Of a DNA stretch of 8,624 bases, positions 1-6,369 are shown piece by piece. The notes beneath the pieces were generated by a model that had not been told where the DNA came from, ran no database searches, and saw nothing but the letters and a program-made list of their open reading frames with translations. Every line of letters begins with the position of its first letter. Position 1 is the first letter of the stretch. The stretch is taken from the NCBI GenBank assembly GCA_000433135.1, contig HF991964.1, positions 16,369-24,992 on the forward strand, in the 5' to 3' direction. The position numbers and the translations under genes were made by a program. The stretch comes from Clostridium sp. CAG:921. Lineage in GTDB: Bacteria; Bacillota; Clostridia; TANB77; CAG-465.

Positions 1-612
1 TATCTTCTTTAAAAATAAATCAAATTCTATGTCAGTTTTAAAATTTAATGTGGCGTAGTAGTTTTCATTTTCTATTTGATACACAGAAAATATTTCATAT
101 AAGTTGGTTTCATATTCTGTTGCAAATGTAATATACTTAAAATTTGAAAAACAATTACTGCTATACATTTCTTCTATTTTAGAAAACATTGTACCATTTT
201 TCATATTATGACCATATATTACTATATTTTTATCACTACCATCAATTTTATTTTTGTAATCTGCAAATATCCACCCAGATTTATTATTTTTTTTATAAAA
301 ATTATGTGTTAAATAATAATCATTATCATTTCCTTTTACCACAACAAATTTAACATCAGTTTCATTTAAATCTATAAATCCAATTGTATCAGAATTTATT
401 TTTTTAAGACTATCAAAATCTATACCTACATCAATTTTAGTACCACTATTTACATTATTATAATCTCCTATATAATTTGAAATATTTTGTAAAATTTCAA
501 CATTTTCCTTTTTATCGAAAAAATATATTAAAACGTTATATAAAGATAATAAAAAAATAATGATAAACATTATCAACAACATACCATATACCATTTTTTT
601 GATATTCTTCAT
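1..612 (-). CDS. srtB: Class B sortase, C-terminus cut off by window edge
   Basis: This is a membrane-anchored transpeptidase of the SrtB family, which cleaves a sorting signal and attaches the surface protein to peptidoglycan. The reading frame is open for all 204 visible codons. Residues 6-28 form one hydrophobic N-terminal membrane segment, as in class B sortases. The family pattern is clear: a TIGFIDL stretch around residue 72, a WIFADYKNKID stretch near 117, and then IVIYGHNMKNGTMF, which contains the catalytic histidine (about residue 135, bases 208-210). The catalytic cysteine (usually in a TLSTC-like motif) and the arginine should lie beyond the left edge. The family is usually around 220-260 residues, so about 30-50 are missing. 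The chosen ATG has a GAGG at 625-628, rather far upstream (12 bases). An in-frame GTG at 621 is the alternative but is too close to that site. It lies 56 bases downstream of the adhesin gene, its likely substrate. The sortase class is well supported; the substrate is inferred. Confidence 0.93.
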   Translation of the reverse strand, partial: MKNIKKMVYGMLLIMFIIIFLLSLYNVLIYFFDKKENVEILQNISNYIGDYNNVNSGTKIDVGIDFDSLKKINSDTIGFIDLNETDVKFVVVKGNDNDYYLTHNFYKKNNKSGWIFADYKNKIDGSDKNIVIYGHNMKNGTMFSKIEEMYSSNCFSNFKYITFATEYETNLYEIFSVYQIENENYYATLNFKTDIEFDLFLKKI

Positions 613-634
613 TTTTATCACATACCTCATTCAA

Positions 635-664
635 AAATAAGATGGCATAAATGCCACCTTATTT
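635..664 (-). terminator. Hairpin between adhesin and sortase genes
   Basis: The 14-base arms 635-648 and 651-664 are complementary. The minus-strand RNA pairs throughout, with one G-U at 657/642, whereas a plus-strand RNA would have an A-C mismatch there. This favours a function in the minus transcript. The outer stem ends in a run of U (637-633). It begins 5 bases after the adhesin stop codon and ends just before the sortase ribosome binding site. It could be a partial terminator that lowers sortase expression relative to the adhesin, or an RNA-processing or stability element. Confidence 0.7.
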
Positions 665-668
665 AAAA

Positions 669-3600
669 TTATTTATCTTTTTTTAATAATTTTATAGTTT
701 TTATTATACCAATTACTCCAATAGACATGGCCACTATCCATAAAGCTACATTATAACTATTTCCAGTACTTGGTGTTCCATTAGTTAAATCATTAACAAG
801 TTCAGGTACCTTTTTATAATAATATTTTACGATAATATCATTTTCTGTCATAGTACCATCTATATCACCTATTATTTTTACAAGTTCATAAGTACAATCT
901 TTAAATTTTTTATTTATTTCACTAATTCTATTCTCAGTTTTATATTCATCATCTATTTTCCCATTTATTATTACATTAGATATTAACTCACTATCAGTTT
1001 CTATATCTACATATTCTACTATTACTTTAGCTGGCTTTTTTTCATACCAATATGTCACACTTTTAACATCTTCATCAAATATTCCAACGCTGTTTCCATC
1101 AATTTTTACAAATTGATATTTTTCATTATTTTTATCATTAATCTCTTCAATTTTATCTCTAGTTATATAATTTTTTCCAAGTATATCAATAAATGTTTCT
1201 TTAGATGCCAATTCATTATTAGTTCCAATTTCCTTATATAAAACTTCTACGATTCCTTTCTTCTTCTGATAATAATAAACAACATATGAAGTTTCTTGTG
1301 TCATGTTTCCAGAAATGTCTCCATCAACTTTTACAAGTTCATACTTTTCGTCAAATTTTTCATTAATTTTATCTATCTTATTTTCTGTTTTATATTCATC
1401 ATCTATTTTACCATAAATTATATCTTTGTTATAAATTTCTTCTCCACTTTCAAAATCAATATATTTAGTAACTACTTTTGTTTGCTTCTTTGAATAATAA
1501 TAAATTACTGTTTGCTTTTCAAGCGTATAATTTCCACTAGCATTTTCAGGAACAGCGACTAATTCATATTTATCATCATACTTAGAGTTAATATTACTAA
1601 TCTTATCATTCGTAGTATATTTACTATCTACTTTACCAGTTAATAACTCACTTTGTAATAATTCAATATTTGTATCCTTATCAATATATTTTACTTCAAC
1701 TTCACCTTGTTTCTTGTCATACCAATAAGTTACATATATAGTTTCTTTAGTGATATTACCTTCAACATTTCCATCAACTTTTACATACTCATATTTATCA
1801 TTATATTTTTTATTTATTTCATCTAATTTATTTATAGTTTTATATGCATCGTCAACTTTTCCATTTATTGTAATTTCATCAAGTAATTTATTATTACTTC
1901 CAATTTCTTTATAATTTACAATTACCTTTGTGTCTGCTTTATCAAAACTTACTACCACATGTACATCTTCAGTAATATTTTCAAATTTTGAAAGTAAATA
2001 CTTTTCATCTACTTTAGTAGGTAAAACTTGTTCCATACCATTTATAGTTATTTTTTTTATTTGATATTTATCTTCTGGTACTATTAATATATCCTTAGTG
2101 CTACCAGCCCCATATAAAACTTCCTCATATGGCTGTAAACCATTTCCAGATATAGAACCTCCAACACCTTCTACTTCAGTAGTTATTTTTAATTTTTTTA
2201 TTGTATTCGTTATCGTATTTCCATTAATACTTGTGCTATACCCTGGTACTTGTTCTTCCTCAATAGTATATTGTATTTCATTACCATTTGAATCATATTT
2301 TCTTAAATTACTAATTTGATATGATTGGTTTTCATTCGTAACTGCAAATTCTTTTTTTAATGCTAAATTATTACCATTTTTTATTAAAATCGTAATATTT
2401 GAAGGTCTTATGTGAGTTTCATTTTTATTATCAATCCATACTTTATTTACAGTTATATCTTTCAAATTCTGTTTTAAACTAACTTTAGATTCTAAATTTT
2501 TTACTGTAAGAATATCATCACTAACATTAGATGGTCTAAAAGCATCATCCGTATTTGTAATTACAGATGTCATAGTGTTAGAAAATTCAAAACCATTTTC
2601 AATTTCTTTAATATTTCCAATCTTAGTATCTAAAACGTACTGCGATTTACTTTTAATCTTACTTCCACTTTCATCAACTTCATATATATAATATTTTTGA
2701 GATTTTGAAAGATTATCAAATGACACTGAATTTCCAAGATTAAAATCTAATTTCTTTATTACTGATGTATTATTTTGATTTTGATCATTAAATATTCCAA
2801 AATACACCGTATCATCTTTTCCTGTTACTTCACTTACCTCAAAGTTTACATTTCCACCTTTGTAATTATATATTAATCTAGGACTTTCTATTGAAATTTT
2901 GCTATCAGATGTATAATTTACAGATTTTCCATTTACTTTACTTACTTTTTTATATTCCAAATTAGCACCTTTTGAAACTTCTGTATCACTATTTGTTAAC
3001 ATAGATAAGTTATTAACATCACTAAATCTATATTCCTCTTTCAATTTTATTTTAAACGATTTTGTAACGTTATTAGTTCCTAATTCGCCAATATTCCATG
3101 TCAATTTATTTCCATTAACACTTACATCATCACCTAAATCTTGACCTGGAAGTATATCAAAATATTTTGAATTTACAACATCTTGATAAACTACGTCAGT
3201 TGCTAATGCATTAGAAAAATTTTCATATACGTTTTGAATAACATCATCAAAATCACTTACATTTTTTATATTATAATATAATAAATCACCACTTTTATCC
3301 TTAGAAGCTATATTTTTAATATACTGTTCAGATGTTGCTGGTATATTAATGCCAATTCCATATACATCTACACCAAGTGTTGCAAGTTCAGTAGCTGCAT
3401 CAACTCCATCTCCTGCATTTGGTACACCATCAGATAAAAACAATACAACTGTACGCCTATTTTTCTCACTTTCCGGTCTGTTTTTTATAAGGTTTACTGC
3501 ATATTCAAGCCCTGCAGTATAATTTGTTGCATTTCCACAAGATCTATTTTTTAATTTTTCAATCAATACATCTTTCTTATCCACAGTTAAAAAATCTGTT

Positions 3601-4379
3601 ACAACATTTGCATCATTATTATCCCAAGTACAATTTTCTACTTTAGTTGTTCCATCTTGCAATGCAAATGAAAATCCTGCCAAGGATATCCTACTATTTG
3701 GATATTTTTCATACATCTTATTTATTAAATTAGACAATGAATTTTGAACCAACTCTAATCTTTCAGTACACCCTTTTGATTTATCAGTTAGTAGTGTAAT
3801 ATTTGTATCAGCATAATAATCTGTTAATCTTTTTACAGCTTTTTCAGAGAACTCATTTTCTGTATCGGCAATTTGTGCTAATTCAGATCCTGTTAATACT
3901 CTATCTAAGCAATTTCCATTTTCATCAAAATGTGAATATTTAGCTACACTAACATCTTCGGAAATTTCTGGAAATCTTAAAATTTCACCTGTATCTCTTA
4001 CTTTATAATAATGCTTCGGATTTAAACAAGCTGACGATGTTGCACCAGAAAAATCTGTCATTCCAATTAACCAATTTGTTTTCATAGATCCACTTTTATC
4101 TAGTATTATTGCTACATCAATTGGTGATTCATCAACTTGACCAGAATAATTTGCTTTTGCCTTAAGTGTAATTTCACCCACAGCATTTTCTGCATCAGTC
4201 CATTTTGCTTTTTTATCAATAGATACATTAATTGTATCTATTGCAGTTGTTTCATTATCTCCACTATACTTTTGTACATACCTTATACAAGTATCCTTTA
4301 TAGAATTACCAAAAATTAAACATATGGCAACAACAAAAGTTGTAACCATTGACAATATACTCACCTTTTTCTTATTCAT
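669..4379 (-). CDS. Cell-wall-anchored VWA-domain adhesin with MucBP-like repeats
   Basis: This is a large sortase substrate, probably displayed on the surface to bind host or matrix ligands. Order of parts: signal peptide with hydrophobic core at residues 7-24; VWA domain about 86-390 with MIDAS residues DKSGS (94-98), Thr285 and Asp317 of the FLSDG strand; a beta-rich domain about 394-500; a Cna-B-like domain about 500-605; a second Cna-B domain about 640-728 with candidate isopeptide residues Lys646, Glu707 and Asn725; a divergent InlB-type repeat about 730-815; five MucBP-like repeats 817-1190; and a sorting signal with TPSTG at 1202-1206, a membrane helix and the tail KLLKKDK. The first two MIDAS parts are about 190 residues apart, much more than in a simple VWA domain, which indicates a large insertion. 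Five cysteines lie at 118, 157, 204, 250 and 281. The start is fixed by AGGAGGG (4386-4392) six bases upstream. The layout resembles pilus tip adhesins such as RrgA, but no pilin gene is visible. The ligand is unknown. Confidence 0.93.
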   Translation of the reverse strand: MNKKKVSILSMVTTFVVAICLIFGNSIKDTCIRYVQKYSGDNETTAIDTINVSIDKKAKWTDAENAVGEITLKAKANYSGQVDESPIDVAIILDKSGSMKTNWLIGMTDFSGATSSACLNPKHYYKVRDTGEILRFPEISEDVSVAKYSHFDENGNCLDRVLTGSELAQIADTENEFSEKAVKRLTDYYADTNITLLTDKSKGCTERLELVQNSLSNLINKMYEKYPNSRISLAGFSFALQDGTTKVENCTWDNNDANVVTDFLTVDKKDVLIEKLKNRSCGNATNYTAGLEYAVNLIKNRPESEKNRRTVVLFLSDGVPNAGDGVDAATELATLGVDVYGIGINIPATSEQYIKNIASKDKSGDLLYYNIKNVSDFDDVIQNVYENFSNALATDVVYQDVVNSKYFDILPGQDLGDDVSVNGNKLTWNIGELGTNNVTKSFKIKLKEEYRFSDVNNLSMLTNSDTEVSKGANLEYKKVSKVNGKSVNYTSDSKISIESPRLIYNYKGGNVNFEVSEVTGKDDTVYFGIFNDQNQNNTSVIKKLDFNLGNSVSFDNLSKSQKYYIYEVDESGSKIKSKSQYVLDTKIGNIKEIENGFEFSNTMTSVITNTDDAFRPSNVSDDILTVKNLESKVSLKQNLKDITVNKVWIDNKNETHIRPSNITILIKNGNNLALKKEFAVTNENQSYQISNLRKYDSNGNEIQYTIEEEQVPGYSTSINGNTITNTIKKLKITTEVEGVGGSISGNGLQPYEEVLYGAGSTKDILIVPEDKYQIKKITINGMEQVLPTKVDEKYLLSKFENITEDVHVVVSFDKADTKVIVNYKEIGSNNKLLDEITINGKVDDAYKTINKLDEINKKYNDKYEYVKVDGNVEGNITKETIYVTYWYDKKQGEVEVKYIDKDTNIELLQSELLTGKVDSKYTTNDKISNINSKYDDKYELVAVPENASGNYTLEKQTVIYYYSKKQTKVVTKYIDFESGEEIYNKDIIYGKIDDEYKTENKIDKINEKFDEKYELVKVDGDISGNMTQETSYVVYYYQKKKGIVEVLYKEIGTNNELASKETFIDILGKNYITRDKIEEINDKNNEKYQFVKIDGNSVGIFDEDVKSVTYWYEKKPAKVIVEYVDIETDSELISNVIINGKIDDEYKTENRISEINKKFKDCTYELVKIIGDIDGTMTENDIIVKYYYKKVPELVNDLTNGTPSTGNSYNVALWIVAMSIGVIGIIKTIKLLKKDK
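672..776 (-). other. Cell wall sorting signal of the adhesin (TPSTG)
   Basis: Bases 762-776 encode TPSTG, followed by NSYN, a hydrophobic stretch of about 18 residues and a lysine-rich tail ending at the stop codon. This is the standard three-part sorting signal, but Thr-Pro replaces the usual Leu-Pro. C. difficile SrtB is known to accept signals such as SPKTG and PPKTG, so a class B sortase next door fits this variant. Cleavage would be expected between Thr1205 and Gly1206. Confidence 0.88.
810..1931 (-). repeat. Five tandem MucBP-like repeats, about 75 codons each
   Basis: Five units lie at adhesin residues 817-890, 892-964, 966-1040, 1042-1114 and 1116-1190. Each starts with a strand of the type KVIVNYKE or KVVTKYID, has a central KIDDEYKTENKI-like segment and a KYELVKVDG strand, and ends in YYY or YWY followed by lysines. 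Units 3 and 5 are the closest pair: 23 bases at 937-959 recur unchanged at 1387-1409, exactly 450 bases (two units) apart. MucBP domains are known from mucin-binding and other Gram-positive surface proteins. Here they may act as a stalk, as ligand-binding units, or both. Confidence 0.85.
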
Positions 4380-4575
4380 AAATTTCCCTCCTACTAATTA
4401 TGCAACTTCCATCATATAAATATAATGATCTTGCAACCGCACAGCCACAACAACAACTTCCATCTGAGATTTTTATAGGTATTATTACCTCAAATAGCAT
4501 TACATCATAGTATAATTGACGGCTACAATTTTTACAAATGAATATTATCACTAATTCATAATATGATTTTAACAT
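4372..4575 (-). CDS. Doubtful cysteine-rich small ORF overlapping the adhesin start
   Basis: A 67-codon frame ends in an 8-base overlap with the adhesin start (ATGAATAA), an arrangement often seen in translationally coupled genes. The predicted peptide has eight cysteines: a CKNC knuckle at residues 14-17, a CCCGC cluster at 41-45 (which includes a second CxxC) and one at 58. Two CxxC pairs about 25 residues apart would suit a small zinc-binding fold. A DGSC sequence occurs twice (residues 38-41 and 55-58). Against it: no ribosome binding site precedes the ATG at 4575, I recognise no family, and the ribosome binding site of the adhesin lies inside the frame. The frame could equally be untranslated leader RNA. 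GC is lowest at third codon positions by hand count, which weakly favours coding. Confidence 0.27.
   Translation of the reverse strand: MLKSYYELVIIFICKNCSRQLYYDVMLFEVIIPIKISDGSCCCGCAVARSLYLYDGSCIISRREIYE
4403..4464 (-). repeat. Paired 11-base direct repeats in the adhesin leader
   Basis: The 11 bases at 4403-4413 (GATGGAAGTTG on the minus strand) recur exactly at 4454-4464, 51 bases apart. The downstream copy is also part of a small stem-loop in the minus RNA, in which TGCAA pairs with TTGCA and ATCAT with ATGAT, lying directly upstream of the adhesin ribosome binding site. The spacing is 17 codons, so in the cysteine-rich frame both copies encode DGSC. The repeat may be a protein motif or an RNA or protein binding site. 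Confidence 0.5.
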
Positions 4576-4974
4576 ACTTATTTTATAAAATTCAAGAAAT
4601 TTACACTATTTTATTTTATAAGTCATTTTTATTACATTTTTATTACTTTATTGTTACATTGTATCATTTTTTTACAAGCTTATCATTATCTCTAACATTA
4701 TACAGTACCATATAATTCTAGTATACATTACTGTATTTATATAATTTAGTTACACTTTGTTAATATAATATTTCAAAGTATTGTTCCACACGAATCTTTC
4801 CAACATAAGCTCACAATTTACTATCTTAATTATAGTTTTACATTTTAAATTTTGATTTAACCTTCAATTTCATTTACTACATATTGTTTATTATAAAATT
4901 TCTACTTATAGATTAAATAATTTTTCTATCTCACATCATTCATCAAAATATTATGTTTTTTGTACTATACAAAA
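4576..4974. other. AT-rich intergenic region upstream of the adhesin
   Basis: I see no credible coding frame on either strand: candidate frames are under 20 codons and lack ribosome binding sites. It probably holds the adhesin promoter. The best minus-strand match I find is TTGAAA at 4771-4776 and TAACTA at 4747-4752 with an 18-base spacer, preceded by TG at the -10 element. This is a weak match and would imply a leader of about 360 bases. A TATAAT also occurs near 4700 but lacks a good -35 partner. I could not match the leader to a c-di-GMP or other known riboswitch. Confidence 0.4.
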
Positions 4975-5010
4975 TTAAAATAGGCAAAGTTTTATCTCTG
5001 CCTATTTTAA
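4975..5010 (-). terminator. Perfect 12-bp stem terminator, likely bidirectional
   Basis: Arms 4975-4986 and 4999-5010 are perfectly complementary around a 12-base loop. In the minus RNA the stem ends in UUUUAAUUUUG. It lies 85 bases downstream of the 143-residue gene, so it most likely ends that transcript and insulates the adhesin. It is A/U-rich at both ends, so it could also work from the plus side, although no plus-strand gene leads into it. Confidence 0.7.
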
Positions 5011-5015
5011 TTAAA

Positions 5016-5040
5016 GTATATACATTTTTTATGTATATAC
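5016..5040. repeat. Perfect 10-bp inverted repeat, 5-base loop
   Basis: GTATATACAT (5016-5025) and ATGTATATAC (5031-5040) flank a five-T loop. On the minus strand it precedes the terminator at 4975-5010 by only five bases. It could be a second stem of a double terminator or a 3'-end stability element. The compact symmetry would also suit a protein-binding operator, but no promoter is evident here. Confidence 0.5.
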
Positions 5041-5094
5041 GAGAAAGGAAAGAAAATTATAATTTAGCATTCAAATTTTTTTATAAAACTAACT

Positions 5095-5526
5095 CTATAA
5101 GTTAAGTGCTTCTTTTTTTACTATTCCTGTCGTATTTATATAAAATTCATGTTTTTTTATTATTTCTGATGTACTTATTTCGGTATCAAATATATCATAG
5201 CAATTTATTACATACCCTTGTGATTCATTAATATCCAAAAACTCATTTACTTTTTCTACAAAGTCTGCTTTTCCATTAACTACAAAAACAAAATTTTCAT
5301 TTTCATAATCATTTGTAATTTTTTCATTTAACCACTCTGTGTAAAATGATCTATCATTCATTTTTTTATAAAATTTTGAAATTATATTTTTTAATTTTTT
5401 CTTCTCACTCTTTTCACTTATATATATAACTTTTACATTTTCCAATTCGTTGTTTATAAAATTATTTGCAATTATGTAAGCATGTGTTGAATTTACTGTA
5501 AAGCAACAAAACTTAATTTTTTTCAT
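5095..5526 (-). CDS. Unrecognised 143-residue alpha/beta protein
   Basis: I do not recognise this protein family. It is very probably a real gene: the ATG follows an AAGGGGGA ribosome binding site (about 5534-5541) at a spacing of seven bases, and a near-consensus promoter lies just upstream. The sequence alternates strands and helices: KIKFCCFTV, a helix to about residue 28, NVKVIYISE, a long Lys-rich helical stretch 38-72, NFVFVVNGK (about 78-86), a helix, GYVINCYDIFD (104-114), and finally EFYINTTGIV. This suggests a small cytoplasmic alpha/beta (Rossmann-like) fold. No signal peptide or membrane segment is apparent. Cysteines are at 7, 8 and 109. It is transcribed away from spoIIR and ends before the 4975-5010 terminator, so it looks monocistronic. 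Function unknown. Confidence 0.82.
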   Translation of the reverse strand: MKKIKFCCFTVNSTHAYIIANNFINNELENVKVIYISEKSEKKKLKNIISKFYKKMNDRSFYTEWLNEKITNDYENENFVFVVNGKADFVEKVNEFLDINESQGYVINCYDIFDTEISTSEIIKKHEFYINTTGIVKKEALNL

Positions 5527-5552
5527 TTACCGTTCCCCCTTAACTGATTATA

Positions 5553-5581
5553 ATTTTAACATTTACCATTTCTAAAGTCAA
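5553..5581 (-). promoter_or_regulatory. Sigma-A-type promoter of the 143-residue gene
   Basis: On the minus strand, TTGACT (5576-5581) and TAAAAT (5553-5558) are separated by exactly 17 bases. A TG one base before the -10 hexamer gives an extended -10 element. Transcription would start near 5546, leaving a short leader of about 20 bases that contains the ribosome binding site. This is the best promoter match in the window and suggests vegetative, housekeeping expression. Confidence 0.8.
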
Positions 5582-5739
5582 CGCAAAAAAATGACTAGTT
5601 TTACGTTCTTTTGTATCTTTTTAGCGTATATATTCGACATAATTTTTTTATTACAAATTACGATAATTAACACGTAAAACTGCTATTTTTTTCTTTAAAA
5701 TTTTAGTATTATTTTTACATAGTTGCAAAAAATATTTCT

Positions 5740-5745
5740 AGGTGA
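5740..5745 (+). promoter_or_regulatory. Ribosome binding site deciding the spoIIR start
   Basis: AGGTGA lies five bases before a TTG at 5751. The longer frame would begin with the GTG at 5742, but that codon is inside this site and has no Shine-Dalgarno sequence of its own. The TTG is therefore the better start. Confidence 0.75.
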
Positions 5746-5750
5746 TAAAT

Positions 5751-6335
5751 TTGAAATCTAAATATACTCCTTTTTTTATAGCAATTACATCTTTAGTTAT
5801 TTTAAATGTAATAATTTTTATGAAATTTTTTATAAAAGATATTAAGCATGAAAAATATGTACGTCTACATGTAATAGCAAATAGTGATTCTAATGAAGAC
5901 CAAATAATAAAATTTAAAGTTAATGAAAAAATTAACTCATACTTAAATAGCTTTGATCTAACATTTAAAAATAACGAAGAAGTAATGGATTTTTTAAAAA
6001 CACATACTTCTAATATTGAAAATATTGTGAGTGAAACTTTAAGTGAAAATAATATCAAATATAATTCATATATAAAAATAGGAAAAGTTAATTTTGAAAA
6101 AAAAGATAATTTTACTAGTAGTATGGAAAGTGGAACATATAACAGTTTAAACATAATTCTAGGAAAAGGCAATGGAAAAAACATCTGGTCAATAATATTT
6201 CCAAATGAAGAAAAAATGTCTAATCTTTCAAATCTAGAAACAATTTTACCTAAAATAAGTGACATTTACCAAGATAACACGCCTAAAACCTATTCCATAA
6301 AACTATTAGAACTTTTAGATACCTTACCAAAATAA
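5751..6335 (+). CDS. spoIIR: Stage II sporulation protein R, divergent
   Basis: SpoIIR is made in the forespore under sigma F, is exported to the intermembrane space and activates the protease SpoIIGA, which processes pro-sigma E in the mother cell. The protein has an N-terminal hydrophobic segment (about residues 6-26, from the TTG start) followed by the family signature VRLHVIANSDSNEDQIIKFK (about 37-56). Later comes GTYNSLNIILGKGNG, the usual second conserved block. The length (194 residues) is near the usual 200-230. One oddity: family members normally continue with NWWCVLFPPLC, but here the sequence is NIWSIIFPNEEK, so both cysteines and the double tryptophan are lost. There is a short Leu/Lys-rich C-terminus. 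It is the only plus-strand gene and is divergent from the 143-residue gene. I found no convincing sigma-F promoter. Family assignment is confident; full activity is less certain. Confidence 0.9.
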   Translation: MKSKYTPFFIAITSLVILNVIIFMKFFIKDIKHEKYVRLHVIANSDSNEDQIIKFKVNEKINSYLNSFDLTFKNNEEVMDFLKTHTSNIENIVSETLSENNIKYNSYIKIGKVNFEKKDNFTSSMESGTYNSLNIILGKGNGKNIWSIIFPNEEKMSNLSNLETILPKISDIYQDNTPKTYSIKLLELLDTLPK

Positions 6336-6368
6336 TGAGTGCTACATAATAAAATAGCACTCATTATT
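6331..6368. terminator. Bidirectional terminator between spoIIR and the DUF378 gene
   Basis: Arms 6331-6344 and 6355-6368 form a perfect 14-bp stem (AATAATGAGTGCTA and its complement) with a 10-base loop. It overlaps the spoIIR stop codon and ends one base before the stop codon of the convergent DUF378 gene. T-runs follow the stem on both strands, so it can serve both genes. Confidence 0.9.
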
Positions 6369-6369
6369 T

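Noticed and set aside
810..1931. CRISPR-like or non-coding repeat array
   Set aside because: The periodicity of about 225 bases is explained by in-frame MucBP-like protein repeats that have diverged at the DNA level.
1296..4319. Three plus-strand frames of 60-73 codons opposite the adhesin gene
   Set aside because: They are antisense to a domain-supported protein and their translations are Phe/Ile/Cys-rich shadows without family signals.
4380..4560. c-di-GMP riboswitch upstream of the adhesin
   Set aside because: Expected by analogy with C. difficile adhesins, but I cannot find the conserved core sequences of either riboswitch class.
5706..5734. Possible sigma-F promoter for spoIIR (GTATT, 14 bases, GCAAAAAATA)
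   Set aside because: The -10 part would place the transcription start on or inside the ribosome binding site at 5740-5745, and the match to the sigma-F consensus is imperfect.
5738..6265. 175-codon minus-strand frame opposite spoIIR
   Set aside because: It lies antisense to a recognised spoIIR frame, its translation is a low-complexity hydrophobic shadow, and no ribosome binding site supports it.
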